Shown here piece by piece: positions 6,433-15,370 of a stretch of 64,000 nucleotides of DNA. Origin of the DNA: Streptomonospora mangrovi. GTDB taxonomy: Bacteria; Actinomycetota; Actinomycetes; Streptosporangiales; Streptosporangiaceae. Below the pieces are notes generated by a model that did no database searches, was not told the origin of the DNA, and saw only the letters and a program-made list of their open reading frames with translations. The first letter of the stretch is position 1. Each line of letters begins with the position of its first letter. The stretch spans positions 62,001 to 126,000 of the forward strand of contig NZ_JAJAQC010000017.1 of assembly GCF_027604915.1 (NCBI RefSeq), read 5' to 3'. The position numbers were made by a program, and so were the translations under genes.

Positions 6433-7257
6433 ATGAAGCGCATCCTTGCCGTGGCCGCTCTGGTGCCGCTGGCGGCCTGCTCGGGTCCGGGTGGCGCGGC
6501 CCCCGTGGACGCCCCGGCGCCGCCCCCGCTGCCGGAGAGCCCGGTCCTCGACTACCAGATCGGCGGTGCCTCCACCCCCGCCGAGGACGTGGAGGTCGTG
6601 ATCCGCGACCGCGAGGACCCGCCGGCGGAGGGCGTGTACAGCGTCTGCTACGTCAACGGCTTCCAGACCCAGCCCCAGGAGCTGGCGTGGTGGGAGGCCG
6701 AGCACCCCGGCCTGCTGCTGCGCGGCGGCGACGGGGAGTACGTGGTGGACGGCGAGTGGGACGAGGTGCTGCTGGACGTCTCCTCGCCGGACAACCGCGA
6801 GGACCTCGCCGCGATCATGGCGGAGTGGATGGCCGGGTGCGCCGCCGACGGCTACCAGGGGGTCGAGCTGGACAACCTGGACTCCTGGACCCGGTCGGAG
6901 GGGCTGCTGACCCCCGGGCACGCGGAGTCCTACGCGCGGCTGCTGACCGAGGCCGCGCATGAGGCGGGCCTGGTGGCGGGCCAGAAGAACGCGGCCGAGC
7001 TGATCGAGCGGGCCGGCGGCGGCCCCGCGGCCGGGTTCGACTTCGCGGTGGCCGAGGAGTGCGGCCGCTACGACGAGTGCGGGGTCTACCTGGGCGCGTA
7101 TCCCGACCGGGTGCTGGATGTGGAGTACCGAGAGCAGGACATGCCCGCGGCCTGCGAGTACGTGGCGGAGGGGGTGTCGGTGGTGCTGCGCGACCTCGAC
7201 GTGACGACCCCCGGGGACCCCGCCCACGTGCGCGGCACCTGCGCCGACTTCTCCTAG
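6433..7257 (+). CDS. GH114-type endo-alpha-1,4-polygalactosaminidase-like lipoprotein
   Basis: 274 residues starting MKRILAVAALVPLAACSGPG, a lipoprotein signal with lipobox LAAC and Cys-16 as the lipid-carrying residue. The remainder is a GH114/TM1410-like TIM barrel (YSVCYVNGFQT, DGYQGVELDNLDSW, AVAEECGRYDECG, YREQDM). The family hydrolyses galactosamine-containing exopolysaccharides such as Pel-like polymers. It would sit on the outer face of the membrane. It is alone on the plus strand and convergent with the radical SAM gene, with a hairpin between. Substrate is by family analogy. Confidence 0.85.
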   Translation: MKRILAVAALVPLAACSGPGGAAPVDAPAPPPLPESPVLDYQIGGASTPAEDVEVVIRDREDPPAEGVYSVCYVNGFQTQPQELAWWEAEHPGLLLRGGDGEYVVDGEWDEVLLDVSSPDNREDLAAIMAEWMAGCAADGYQGVELDNLDSWTRSEGLLTPGHAESYARLLTEAAHEAGLVAGQKNAAELIERAGGGPAAGFDFAVAEECGRYDECGVYLGAYPDRVLDVEYREQDMPAACEYVAEGVSVVLRDLDVTTPGDPAHVRGTCADFS

Positions 7258-7283
7258 AGCGACGGTCCGTCCCCGTCGCGTCG

Positions 7284-7312
7284 CGGCCTCTCCGCCTGGT
7301 GCGGGGAGGCCG
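7284..7312. terminator. bidirectional hairpin between convergent genes
   Basis: CGGCCTCTCCGC-CTGGT-GCGGGGAGGCCG forms a 12-bp stem with one G-U pair and a five-base loop, 27 bases past the GH114 stop and 16 bases from the radical SAM stop. It probably ends transcription from both sides. Confidence 0.7.
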
Positions 7313-7327
7313 TCGGTGTCGCGGGGG

Positions 7328-8395
7328 TCAGATGAGGGCGAGCTGCTCGGTGCGGGGTTCGGCCGGGGCGGGCGGGGCGGGGCGGTGGTCGGCGGATCCG
7401 GCGGGGCGGGTCAGGCCGTGGCGGCGGGCGGAGTCGCGGACGCGGGCGGCGACCAGGGCGCGGTAGGGCTTGGGGGCGTAGGCGCCGCGGCGGTACAGCT
7501 CGCGGTAGCGCGGCACCAGCCGGGGGTGCTCGCGGGCCAGCCAGGCGAGGTACCACTCGCGGGCGCCGGGGCGCAGGTGCAGGGTGATGGGGGTGACGCT
7601 CGCGGCCCCGGCGGCGGCGATCGCGGCGACCGTGGCGTCGATCTGGTCGGGGGAGTCGGTGAGGCCGGGCAGGATCGGGGCCATCAGCACCGAGCAGCGC
7701 AGGCCGCGGTCGGCGCACCGGCGGACGACGTCGAGGCGGCCGGCGGGCCGGGGGGTGCCGGGTTCGGCCGAGCGCCATACGGATTCGTCGAGGGAGCCGA
7801 CCGACACCGCCAGGCCGACGTCGGTGACCCGCGCGGCCTGTTCGAGGAGGGGGAGGTCGCGCAGGATGAGCCGGCCCTTGGTGAGGATGGAGAAGGGGTT
7901 GGCGAAGTCGCGCAGCGCGGTGATGATCTGGGGCATCAGGCGGTAGCGGCCCTCGGCCCGCTGGTAGGGGTCGGTGTTGGTGCCCATGGCGATGGGGTGG
8001 CCGCCCCAGCGGGGGTGGGCGAGTTCGCGGCGCAGGAGTTCCCCGGCGTTGACCTTGACCATGATCTTGGTGTCGAAGTCGTGGCCGGGGTCAAGGTCGA
8101 GGTAGGTGTGGGTGCGGCGCGCGAAGCAGTAGACGCAGGCGTGGCCGCAGCCCCGGTAGGGGTTGACGGTCCATTGGAAGGGGACCTGGGACTCCCCCGG
8201 CACGCGGTTGATGATGGAGCGGGCGCGGATCTCGATCGCGACCGGTGAGGCGCCCGAACCCGCCTGAATGGGGCCGGGTCCGGGCGCGGACAGCCCGGCG
8301 CGGCCGGTGCCCCGGTCGGGATCGGCGGGTGCCACGGCCGCGCGGTCGAAGAGCGCGGGGGCGGCGGAGTCGTCGCGGAGTCCTTCCCATCGCAT
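7328..8395 (-). CDS. Rv2578c-family radical SAM protein (SplB-like)
   Basis: 355 residues. The radical SAM cluster motif is CGHACVYC (C-x3-C-x2-C) within YRGCGHACVYCFARRTHTYL, followed by the SPASM-less core typical of the spore-photoproduct-lyase-like Rv2578c family (NPYRGC, GTNTDPYQ, ILTKGRLILRD, LAVSVGSLDE). The C-terminus is tail-like and basic. Members are thought to act on DNA or RNA damage, but no reaction is proven. Ten bases before the start lies a perfect LexA box, which strongly suggests SOS induction. AAGG just before the ATG is closer than usual. Confidence 0.9.
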   Translation of the reverse strand: MRWEGLRDDSAAPALFDRAAVAPADPDRGTGRAGLSAPGPGPIQAGSGASPVAIEIRARSIINRVPGESQVPFQWTVNPYRGCGHACVYCFARRTHTYLDLDPGHDFDTKIMVKVNAGELLRRELAHPRWGGHPIAMGTNTDPYQRAEGRYRLMPQIITALRDFANPFSILTKGRLILRDLPLLEQAARVTDVGLAVSVGSLDESVWRSAEPGTPRPAGRLDVVRRCADRGLRCSVLMAPILPGLTDSPDQIDATVAAIAAAGAASVTPITLHLRPGAREWYLAWLAREHPRLVPRYRELYRRGAYAPKPYRALVAARVRDSARRHGLTRPAGSADHRPAPPAPAEPRTEQLALI

Positions 8396-8404
8396 GCCTT
8401 CATT

Positions 8405-8418
8405 CGAACACAGGTTCG
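8405..8418. promoter_or_regulatory. LexA (SOS) box
   Basis: CGAACACAGGTTCG (read on the other strand CGAACCTGTGTTCG) fits the Gram-positive LexA consensus CGAAC-N4-GTTCG exactly in both arms. It lies ten bases upstream of the radical SAM start codon on its strand, where bound LexA would block transcription. Confidence 0.85.
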
Positions 8419-8533
8419 AGTCGTTGTCCAGCGAAAACCCGACAAAGAACAGGGAAGCCGGGGCCGCGCCGAGGGGGGTCGCGAGGGCCGGACGCCCGGC
8501 GGCGCGGGGGTTTCCGGGCGTCGGCGGCGGCCT

Positions 8534-8562
8534 TTGACACCGGGGGCGGGGACGACTTCACT
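8534..8562 (+). promoter_or_regulatory. candidate promoter of the 35-residue peptide gene
   Basis: TTGACA (8534-8539), 17-base spacer, TTCACT (8557-8562), followed by GGG. A start near 8569 would give a 33-base leader. The same TTGACA-N17-TTCACTGG arrangement recurs at 8876-8906, upstream of the oligopeptidase. The -10 is weak, so confidence is moderate. Confidence 0.45.
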
Positions 8563-8601
8563 GGGCAGCGGAACGGACACCGTGTGAGGAAGGAGACAAT
8601 C

Positions 8602-8709
8602 ATGTACGAACTTCCCGGTCTGATCTTCGTCGGATGGGCGTTCATCGCCGACGAGGTCCTGCACGTCGAAGGCTGGCGCGGCGAACTCCTCGAAGGGGAC
8701 CTGGGCTAG
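8602..8709 (+). CDS. 35-residue orphan peptide
   Basis: ATG at 8602 follows AGGAAGGAGAC, an excellent ribosome-binding site, and a candidate promoter. The product begins MYELPGLIFVGWAFIADEVL and ends EGWRGELLEGDLG: a hydrophobic first half and an acidic second half. A good hairpin with a T tract follows. It is thus a complete one-gene transcription unit. It lacks a leader-core layout with Cys or Ser/Thr residues and has no modifying enzymes nearby, so a ribosomal natural product is unlikely. It could be a small membrane-associated regulator. No family is recognised. Confidence 0.65.
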   Translation: MYELPGLIFVGWAFIADEVLHVEGWRGELLEGDLG

Positions 8710-8747
8710 CGCCCACGCCACGTCTCTACGGTCATCCATCCGTCCGG

Positions 8748-8785
8748 GGTCCGCGGGAGCCACCCGCCGGGCCTCTTTTTGTTTT
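8748..8785 (+). terminator. intrinsic terminator with T tract
   Basis: GGTCCGCGGG-AGCCA-CCCGCCGGGCC forms a ten-pair stem with one bulge and is followed by TCTTTTTGTTTT, a rare canonical U tract for this genome. It ends the 35-residue peptide transcript. Confidence 0.75.
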
Positions 8786-9160
8786 CCGCCCGGGAATTCC
8801 GATTTCCGGTTGGTTCTACGTTCTCTGCTCTTTTCCGGTTTAAATGGGGTTGCGCGGCATTTGCCCACCCCGCGGTTGACATTCGATTCGCGGTCCCATT
8901 CACTGGTCCGCACAGTGTCCGCCCGGCGCCCGCCCCGGTGGAGGGAGTCCGCGTTTGCCCGGTCCGTCCAGCGGAAACCCGCTCGCCCGCCGCTCCTGCG
9001 ACCCTCACCCGCGCGCCCGGGAATCTTGCCGCGAAAAGGCCGGGCTCGGCTGAGCCTTTCGGCGCGGCGCGGACCGCCGCCCATCCGCGTGTTCCGTCCT
9101 TTTCCGGGACCGCCGCCCTTCGCCGAGCGCGTTTTCCCGCACCCACCACAGGAGGCATCC
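8786..9160 (+). other. long upstream region of the oligopeptidase
   Basis: About 375 bases with no supported gene. The first 80 bases are unusually AT-rich for this genome, and TTGACA-N17-TTCACT at 8876-8904 is a promoter candidate. If it is used, the oligopeptidase mRNA has a leader near 250 bases. Open reading through this region has no ribosome-binding site and is probably untranslated. Confidence 0.45.
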
Positions 9161-11287
9161 GTGGCCGTTTCCGATTCCGACCGCGTGGCGATGCGGCCGC
9201 CCGCCCCCCGGCGCGGCGACGACACCGACCGCATCCACGGGCGCGTGGTCGCCGACCCCTTCCGCTGGCTGGAGGACGACTCCACCCCCGAGTGCGCCGA
9301 GTGGCTGGCCGGCCAGGCCGCGCTGCTGGAACGCCACCGCGCCACCTGGCCGCTGCGCGAGGCCCTCCACCGCGACCTCACCGGGCTGACCGGGGTCGGC
9401 GCCCTGACCGTGCCCGTCTCCTCACCTCCGGTGCTGCGGCGCGGCCGCCGGTTCTACCTGCGCCGCGCCCCCGGCCAGGAGCTGCCCGTGCTCATGGTGG
9501 CCGACCCCGGCGCCGCGCCTCGCGTACTGGTCGACCCGCTGGCGCTGGACCCCGGCGCCCGCACCACCCTGGACTCCTGGCGGCCGTCGTGGAACGGCGC
9601 CGTGCTGGCCTACCAGGTCTCCAGCGGCGGCAGCGAGCGCCCCGAGCTGCGCCTGCTGCGCGTCGCCGACGGCACTCCGGTGGACTCCCCCATCCCGCTG
9701 GCGCGGCCCACGCCCGTGGCGTGGCTGCCCACCGGCCTGGGGTTCCACTACACGCTGCCCGACTCCGAGGGCGGGCGCCGGGTGCTGCTGCACCGGCTGG
9801 GCACCGACCCCGCCGACGACGAGACCGTCTTCGCCACCGACCGCCCGCACCTGGCGATCAAGTCCGCCCCCGCCCGGCCGTGGCTGATGATCACCACCTC
9901 CAGCGGGGTGACCTCCGGCAACACGCTGCTGGTGGTGCCCGAGCCCGGCGCCCGGCCGCGCGTGCTGCACGACGGCGACCGCGACGGCGCGCGGGCGGTG
10001 CTGAAGTTCGGGCCCGGCCCGCTGGTCCTGGCCGTCACCGACCTCGACGCCCCGTTCGGGCGGGTCTGCGCGGTCGACCCCGACGACCCGGCGGCCCGGT
10101 CCTGGCGGACGCTGATCCCCGAGGAGCCCGGCGCGGTGCTCGACGACGCCGTGCCGCTGCTGGACCCCGACACCGGTGCGCCGTGCCTGCTGGTGAACCG
10201 CACCCGGCAGGGGCTGAGCGAGCTGGCGCTGCACGGCCACGACGGCGCCCGCGTGTGTGATGTCCCCGTGCCGGGGTCCGGGTCGGTCCGCCGCATGGCC
10301 GCGCCGCCCGACTCCGACCGGGCGTGGTTCGCCTACACCGACTTCGTGACCCCGCCGACCGTGTACCGGTTCGACCTGCGGGAGCGGCGGTGCGTGCCCG
10401 AGCCGGTCGAGGGCGCCCCGCCCGCACCCGCCGCCGAGGGCGGCGACGGCGGTGGCGCGGCGGCGGCCGCGCCGCAAGTGCGCCAGGTGGTCTACACCGC
10501 CGCCGACGGCACCCGGGTGGGCATGCACCTGGTGTTCTCCGGCGACCCGGCCGACGGCCCCCGGCCCGCCGTGCTCACCACCTACGGCGGGTTCGGCGCC
10601 TCCAGCGTGCCCGGCTACTCCCCCACCATCCTGGCGTGGGTGCGCGCGGGCGGAGTCTACGCCGTGGCGGGGGTGCGCGGCGGCGGCGAGGGCGGCACCG
10701 CCTGGCACGCGGCGGGCAGCGGCACCAACAAGCCCACGGCCATCGCCGACTTCCTGGCCGCCGCCGAGTGGCTGGTGGACCAGGGCTGGACCGCGCCCGA
10801 CCGCCTGGCCGTCAAGGGCGCCTCCCACAGCGGGCTCATGGCCGCCGCCGCGATCACCGCGCGCCCCGACCTGTTCGCGGCGGCCGTGGTGTCCGACGCC
10901 CTCACCGACATGGTGCGCTACCCCGGTTTCGGGCTGGGCCGGATGTGGCGCGAGGAGTTCGGCACGGCCGATGACCCCGACCAGCTCGACACCCTGCTGT
11001 CCTACTCCCCCTACCACCGGGTGCGGCCGGGCGCCGGCTACCCGGCGGTGCTGCTGACCTGCCCGCGCACCGACGCCCGGGTGGACTCCATGCACACCCG
11101 CAAGCTGACGGCGGCGCTCCAGGACGCCGCGGCGGCCACCCCGGGCGCCCGCCCGGTGCTGCTGCGGTGCGAGTCCGACGTGGGCCACGGCATGCGCTCG
11201 GCGTCGCGGTGGATCGCCCTCCAGGCCGACGTGCTGGCGTTCTGCGCGGCGCACACGGGGCTGGGCGGCGGCGACACCGGGCGGTGA
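9161..11287 (+). CDS. S9A prolyl oligopeptidase family peptidase
   Basis: 708 residues from a GTG with GGAGG upstream. The N-terminal half is the seven-bladed propeller (FRWLEDD, repeated beta segments). The C-terminal alpha/beta-hydrolase holds the nucleophile in GASHSG (Ser-555, where most relatives have GGSNGG), the Asp in DARVDSMHTRK and the His in VGHGM. The enzyme would cleave short peptides after proline in the cytoplasm; no signal peptide is visible. Residues 413-432 are an Ala/Gly-rich linker. The His-Ser variant of the nucleophile elbow is unusual but keeps the essential Ser and Gly. Confidence 0.92.
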   Translation: MAVSDSDRVAMRPPAPRRGDDTDRIHGRVVADPFRWLEDDSTPECAEWLAGQAALLERHRATWPLREALHRDLTGLTGVGALTVPVSSPPVLRRGRRFYLRRAPGQELPVLMVADPGAAPRVLVDPLALDPGARTTLDSWRPSWNGAVLAYQVSSGGSERPELRLLRVADGTPVDSPIPLARPTPVAWLPTGLGFHYTLPDSEGGRRVLLHRLGTDPADDETVFATDRPHLAIKSAPARPWLMITTSSGVTSGNTLLVVPEPGARPRVLHDGDRDGARAVLKFGPGPLVLAVTDLDAPFGRVCAVDPDDPAARSWRTLIPEEPGAVLDDAVPLLDPDTGAPCLLVNRTRQGLSELALHGHDGARVCDVPVPGSGSVRRMAAPPDSDRAWFAYTDFVTPPTVYRFDLRERRCVPEPVEGAPPAPAAEGGDGGGAAAAAPQVRQVVYTAADGTRVGMHLVFSGDPADGPRPAVLTTYGGFGASSVPGYSPTILAWVRAGGVYAVAGVRGGGEGGTAWHAAGSGTNKPTAIADFLAAAEWLVDQGWTAPDRLAVKGASHSGLMAAAAITARPDLFAAAVVSDALTDMVRYPGFGLGRMWREEFGTADDPDQLDTLLSYSPYHRVRPGAGYPAVLLTCPRTDARVDSMHTRKLTAALQDAAAATPGARPVLLRCESDVGHGMRSASRWIALQADVLAFCAAHTGLGGGDTGR

Positions 11288-11311
11288 GGGCCCGGGCCGC
11301 GCCCCCGGCGG

Positions 11312-12712
11312 CTACCAGTCGCGCTGGAGCGGGTGGTGCCAGTCGACGATGTTCCAGGGGCTGCGCACGTCGGTGCGCAGCTTCTCGTACGCCTTCTCGA
11401 ACCGGTCCTGGTTGTCGGGGGTGCCGCCGGCCCACAGGCGGCGCCCGCTGAGGTAGTAGCCGGCCATCTCGGTCCAGGAGTCGTAGTGGCGCTGGATGTC
11501 GCGCGCCAGCGGCAGCATGCGCTCCCAGCAGTACTCCTCGGTGAACCACCCCGCCTGGTGGCCCCACCGGTACAGCATCATGGCGCGGGCGTAGTCCCAG
11601 ATCATGTGCTTGTTGGCGACGTGGGCGGCGGGGTGGCCCGCCAGCAGGGCGACCCGGTCGGCCTCCTCCCGCGCGAACGCGGGGTCGGTGGCGAGCTGGG
11701 TGAGCAGGTGCCCGATCTCGGCGAGGGCGGGGGAGTCGGGGTTGCCGGGCTGGGGCCGCAGCCCGGCGACGAAGGCGTCGTAGAGGCGGGCGTGGTGCTG
11801 GCCTTCGGCGCCGTGGCGCAGGAACAGCAGCCGGCGCACGGCGCCGTCGAGCGGCTCGGCGCCGAACCGGTCGCCGGCGGCGAGCCGGTCGGCGATCCAG
11901 GCGAGCAGGTTGGCGTGCTCGTCGCGGACGGGCTGGGGCAGGGCGGCCACGGCCGCGCTCTGGGAGAAGTCCTCGCGGTGGCCGTGGGCGATGAGCGACT
12001 CGACGTTGGCCAGGAGCTGGTCGGCGGTCTCGGTGGACCACGCGGAGGCCAGGATCCGCTTGGCGGTGACGGCGTCCAGTGCCCGCCCGGCGGAGGTCTC
12101 GGCGCTGAAGCGGTCCAACTGCTGGCCGTTGACCTCGGCGAACACCGCGTAGGTGCCCATGATCCACCACTGGGTGGGGGTCAGCGTGCTGCCGTAGGTG
12201 CCGATGCCGCGCACGTCGGTGGCCGAGAACAGCTCCCAGAAGAGCTGGCGCAGCCGCAGGGCGGCGGCCTCCTCGCGCTGGCGGAAGGTGGCCAGTTCCT
12301 TGTTGATCCCGCCGCCGCGGAAGATCAGCTTGATCTCGCCGTCGCCGGGCTGGAGGAACATGTACTCGGGGCGGACGGCGTGGAAGGGCAGCAGCGCCTT
12401 CTTGTAGGCCACGGTCTGGCGCAGCAGCCGCACCTCGAACCCGGGGCGCCGGTTGGCCCAGCCGAACAGGGCGAGGAACACCATGCCCACGGCCAGGGCG
12501 CTCATGGCGATCTCGCCGGGGCCGACGAACGCGACGACCAGGGCGGTGAGCAGCCCGGCGATCCCGGCGAGCATGAGCAGCATGGTGGACGCCGCCCAAC
12601 TGGTGAACAGGCCGGGCACCTTGACGATGCTCTTGTCCTGGTCGAAGTAGAAGTCGTTCTCGGCGAGGGTGCCCTTGACGGTCGCCTCAAGCTGTTCGAT
12701 CTGGTTGGCCAT
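11312..12712 (-). CDS. DUF1266 membrane protein
   Basis: 466 residues from ATG at 12710-12712. Two membrane helices lie at about residues 37-85 (ASTMLLMLAGIAGLLTALVV and IAMSALAVGMVFLALFGW). The cytoplasmic part ends in a DUF1266-like domain (HMIWDYARAMMLYRWGHQAG, WAGGTPDNQDRF, WNIVDWHHPL). DUF1266 proteins are of unknown function and often occur near polymorphic toxin or surface loci. An initial 50 residues in the open frame before this ATG lack a ribosome-binding site and were excluded. Convergent with the oligopeptidase. Confidence 0.75.
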   Translation of the reverse strand: MANQIEQLEATVKGTLAENDFYFDQDKSIVKVPGLFTSWAASTMLLMLAGIAGLLTALVVAFVGPGEIAMSALAVGMVFLALFGWANRRPGFEVRLLRQTVAYKKALLPFHAVRPEYMFLQPGDGEIKLIFRGGGINKELATFRQREEAAALRLRQLFWELFSATDVRGIGTYGSTLTPTQWWIMGTYAVFAEVNGQQLDRFSAETSAGRALDAVTAKRILASAWSTETADQLLANVESLIAHGHREDFSQSAAVAALPQPVRDEHANLLAWIADRLAAGDRFGAEPLDGAVRRLLFLRHGAEGQHHARLYDAFVAGLRPQPGNPDSPALAEIGHLLTQLATDPAFAREEADRVALLAGHPAAHVANKHMIWDYARAMMLYRWGHQAGWFTEEYCWERMLPLARDIQRHYDSWTEMAGYYLSGRRLWAGGTPDNQDRFEKAYEKLRTDVRSPWNIVDWHHPLQRDW

Positions 12713-12926
12713 TGCGGTGCGCTTTCCACCTTGTGGAGGGAGGTCCCAAAAGGGGGGAGCAGGGAAGGGACGCGGACGTGGCGCTGCCCGCCGCGCGCGG
12801 TCGTGCCGCGGCTGCGGGGCGTGGTGGCACCTCTGACGCGGGTGACCGCCCGATGGTTGCACACCGTCCGCAATACGCCGACCGAAACCCCCCTGCCCGG
12901 ACCGCCCACGGCGCGTCGGCGGCGGG

Positions 12927-13778
12927 TCAGTCGCCGCCGGGCGCGGGCAGGACCACCTGGAGCCGGTCGGCGGGGACGGGCCGGCGCCGCCACTCGCGGG
13001 GGTAGCCCAGCGACACCTCCTGGAAGCGCACGCCGTCGTAGTGGGTGGTGCGAGGGATGTGCAGGTGGCCGTAGACCACGGCGGCGGCGTTGTACTTGGT
13101 GTGCCAGTTGGCGGTGTGCACGGTGCCGCACCACTGCGCGAACTCCGGGTACCACAGCACGTCGGTGGGTTCGCGCACCAGCGGCCAGTGGTTGACCAGG
13201 ACGGTGGGGCCGGAGATCTCGGCCAGCCGCCGCTCGGAGTACTCCAGGCGGGCGCGGCACCAGTCCTCCCGCTCGGGGTAGGGGTCGGGGTGCAGCAGGT
13301 ACTCGTCGGTGCACACCACCCCGGTGCCGCGCGCGTAGGCCAGCCCCTCCTCCTTGGTGGCGGTGCCCGGCGGGTGGAAGGTGTAGTCGTAGAGCGTGAA
13401 CAGCGGGGCCACGGTCACCGGCCCGCCGGCGCCGCGCCACACCGGGAACGGGTCCTCGGGGGTGTGCACGCCCAGGCCGCGGCACAGCTCGACCAGGTGC
13501 TCGTAGCGCTCCACGCCGCGGGTCTGGCCGGGGTCGCGCGGGGTGGTCCACAGCTCGTGGTTGCCGGGCACCCACACGACCTCGGCGAACCGCTCGCGCA
13601 GCAGGCCCAGGGCGGACGCCACGTCGGCGGGGATCTCGGCGACGTCGCCGGCCACGATCAGCCAGTCGCCCGGCGACCGGGGCCGCAGGCCGTCGAGGAC
13701 GTCGCGGTTCTCCCCGTGGGAGACGTGCAGGTCGCTGATGGCGAGCAGGCGCGGCTGCGCCTCGCTGGGTCCGGGCAT
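12927..13778 (-). CDS. calcineurin-like metallophosphoesterase
   Basis: 283 residues. All metallophosphoesterase motifs are present: ISDLHVSHG, VAGDVAE, VPGNHELW, LVNHWPLV and YGHLHIP, giving the two-metal site. The start at 13776-13778 has GGGGGAG ten bases upstream; an ATG 12 codons earlier is less well supported. Family members hydrolyse phosphomono- or diesters, often nucleotides, but the substrate is not evident. It is divergent from the AraC-type regulator with 168 bases between. Confidence 0.9.
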   Translation of the reverse strand: MPGPSEAQPRLLAISDLHVSHGENRDVLDGLRPRSPGDWLIVAGDVAEIPADVASALGLLRERFAEVVWVPGNHELWTTPRDPGQTRGVERYEHLVELCRGLGVHTPEDPFPVWRGAGGPVTVAPLFTLYDYTFHPPGTATKEEGLAYARGTGVVCTDEYLLHPDPYPEREDWCRARLEYSERRLAEISGPTVLVNHWPLVREPTDVLWYPEFAQWCGTVHTANWHTKYNAAAVVYGHLHIPRTTHYDGVRFQEVSLGYPREWRRRPVPADRLQVVLPAPGGD

Positions 13779-13946
13779 GTGCGCTGTGCTCCCCCTGTGC
13801 CGTGCGCGGGTCATCCGACCCAGTGTGCGGTACGGCCCCCGGTGCCGCCACCGCCGGGACCGGGGTCGGCCGCCCGGGCGGCGGGTGCCTAGAGTGGAGG
13901 CGGCGGCGCATGCCCGCCGACCTGCGACGGGAGCGAAGGGAGCACG

Positions 13947-14819
13947 GTGACCCGGTACGCGATCGCCCCGCCGCCCGGCGACCTCGCCGGGGTGCTGCGG
14001 CTGTCCTGGACGGCGCGCATCAGCGGCCCGCAGCGGCTGGTGCCCGACGGCTGCGTGGACGTGCTGTGGATCGCGGGCCGGCGGCTGGTGGTGTGCGCGC
14101 CCGAGACCACCGGCTGGACCTTCGAGCTGCCGCCGGACACCCCGGCGGTGGGGGTGCGGTTCCGGCCGGGCCGGGCGGGCGCCGTGCTGGGCATGGACGT
14201 CCCCGCCGCGCTGAACCGGCGGGTGGAGCTGGCCGACCTGCTGGGGGCGCGCGCCGAGCGGCTGCTGCGCGACCGCCTGGAGGCGGTCGGGGCCGCGCCG
14301 CGGGAGCAGGTGGCGGCGCTGGAGGGGTTCGTGCGGCGGCGGGCGGAGCGCGCGCCGGCGGCCGACCCGGTGGCCGGTGCGGCGGCGGAGCTGCTGGCGG
14401 CCGACCCCGCCGCCACGGTCGACGCGATCGCCGCCGCCGCGGGGGTCAGCGGGCGCCAGGTGCACCGGGCGTGCGTGGCGGCGTTCGGCTACGGCCCCTC
14501 GGTGCTGCGGCGGATCCTGCGCCTTCAGCGGTTCCTGCGCCTGGCCCGCCACCCGGGGGCGCCGGCCGACCTGGCGGGGCTGGCGCACCTGGCCGGGTTC
14601 ACCGACCAGTCGCACCTGTACCGCGAGGCCCGCGCGATCGGCGGCGCCCATCCCGCCGAGCTGGCGGGGCGCCGCGCGGGGCCGGCGGGCGCGGCGCTGG
14701 GCGGCGGGGTGCTGCCCGTGTCCGATCCGTACACGACACCGCCGCGGGCGGGGCGGGAGGCTGGCATCCATGACGACCACCACCGACATCGGCGAGCGCT
14801 ACCGCGCTCGCGCCGCTGA
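13947..14819 (+). CDS. AraC-family regulator with DUF6597-type N-terminal domain
   Basis: 290 residues from a GTG after AAGGGAG. Residues 10-95 (RLVPDGCVDVLWIAGRRLVV, VGVRFRPGRAG) resemble the DUF6597 sensory domain. Residues 140-235 are an AraC double helix-turn-helix (VDAIAAAAGVSGRQVHRACV and LAGLAHLAGFTDQSHLYREA). The last 40 residues have no domain and overlap the next gene by 50 bases in another frame. It probably regulates the overlapping TIGR03086 gene. Effector unknown. Confidence 0.85.
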   Translation: MTRYAIAPPPGDLAGVLRLSWTARISGPQRLVPDGCVDVLWIAGRRLVVCAPETTGWTFELPPDTPAVGVRFRPGRAGAVLGMDVPAALNRRVELADLLGARAERLLRDRLEAVGAAPREQVAALEGFVRRRAERAPAADPVAGAAAELLAADPAATVDAIAAAAGVSGRQVHRACVAAFGYGPSVLRRILRLQRFLRLARHPGAPADLAGLAHLAGFTDQSHLYREARAIGGAHPAELAGRRAGPAGAALGGGVLPVSDPYTTPPRAGREAGIHDDHHRHRRALPRSRR

Positions 14820-15327
14820 GTTCACCCGCCGGGTCGAGAATGTGCCCCCGGACCGGTGGGACTCCCCGTCGCCGTGCGCCGGGTGGAGCGCGCGCGACGT
14901 GCTGCGGCACATGATCGACAACCACCGGATGCTGCCCGGCTGGGGCGGGCTGGAGGTGGAGCTGACCGCCTCGGTCGAGGACGACCCGGTCGGCGCCTGG
15001 CGCGAGGCCCGCGACGCCGTGCAGGCGCTGCTGGACGACCCGGCGAAGGCCGCCGTGGAGTACGACGGCTACCTGGGCCGCACGAGCGTGGGCGCCACCC
15101 TGGACCGGTTCCTGGGGATCGACCTGGTGGTGCACGCCTGGGACCTGGCGCGCGCCACCGGGCAGGACGAGACCATGCCGGCGCAGGACGTGGCGTGGGT
15201 GCACGAGACCGCGCTGGCGCTGGGCGACAACCTGCGCGGTGAGGGCGTGTGCGGCCCGGCGGTGGAGGTGCCGGAGTCGGCCTCGCCGCAGGAGCGGATG
15301 CTGGCCTACCTGGGCCGCCGGCCCTGA
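14770..15327 (+). CDS. TIGR03086 family metal-binding (DinB/MDMPI-like) protein
   Basis: 185 residues. The N-terminal part (RWDSPSPCAGWSARDVLRHM, MIDNHRMLPG) and the middle (LVVHAWDLARATG) are typical of TIGR03086, a mycothiol-dependent-maleylpyruvate-isomerase-like DinB four-helix bundle with His ligands for a metal. These enzymes are linked to mycothiol-dependent detoxification, but most substrates are unknown. The ATG at 14770 has GGGAGG upstream and lies within the 3' end of the AraC gene, so the two are probably translated from one message. A GC hairpin follows at 15334-15369. Confidence 0.88.
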   Translation: MTTTTDIGERYRARAAEFTRRVENVPPDRWDSPSPCAGWSARDVLRHMIDNHRMLPGWGGLEVELTASVEDDPVGAWREARDAVQALLDDPAKAAVEYDGYLGRTSVGATLDRFLGIDLVVHAWDLARATGQDETMPAQDVAWVHETALALGDNLRGEGVCGPAVEVPESASPQERMLAYLGRRP

Positions 15328-15370
15328 GGCGGGGGCGGGGGCGGGGCCGCCGCGCGGTCCCGCCCCCGGT

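Noticed and set aside
8602-8709. Lasso or lanthipeptide precursor
   Set aside because: No Cys or Ser/Thr-rich core, no leader motif and no maturation enzymes beside it.
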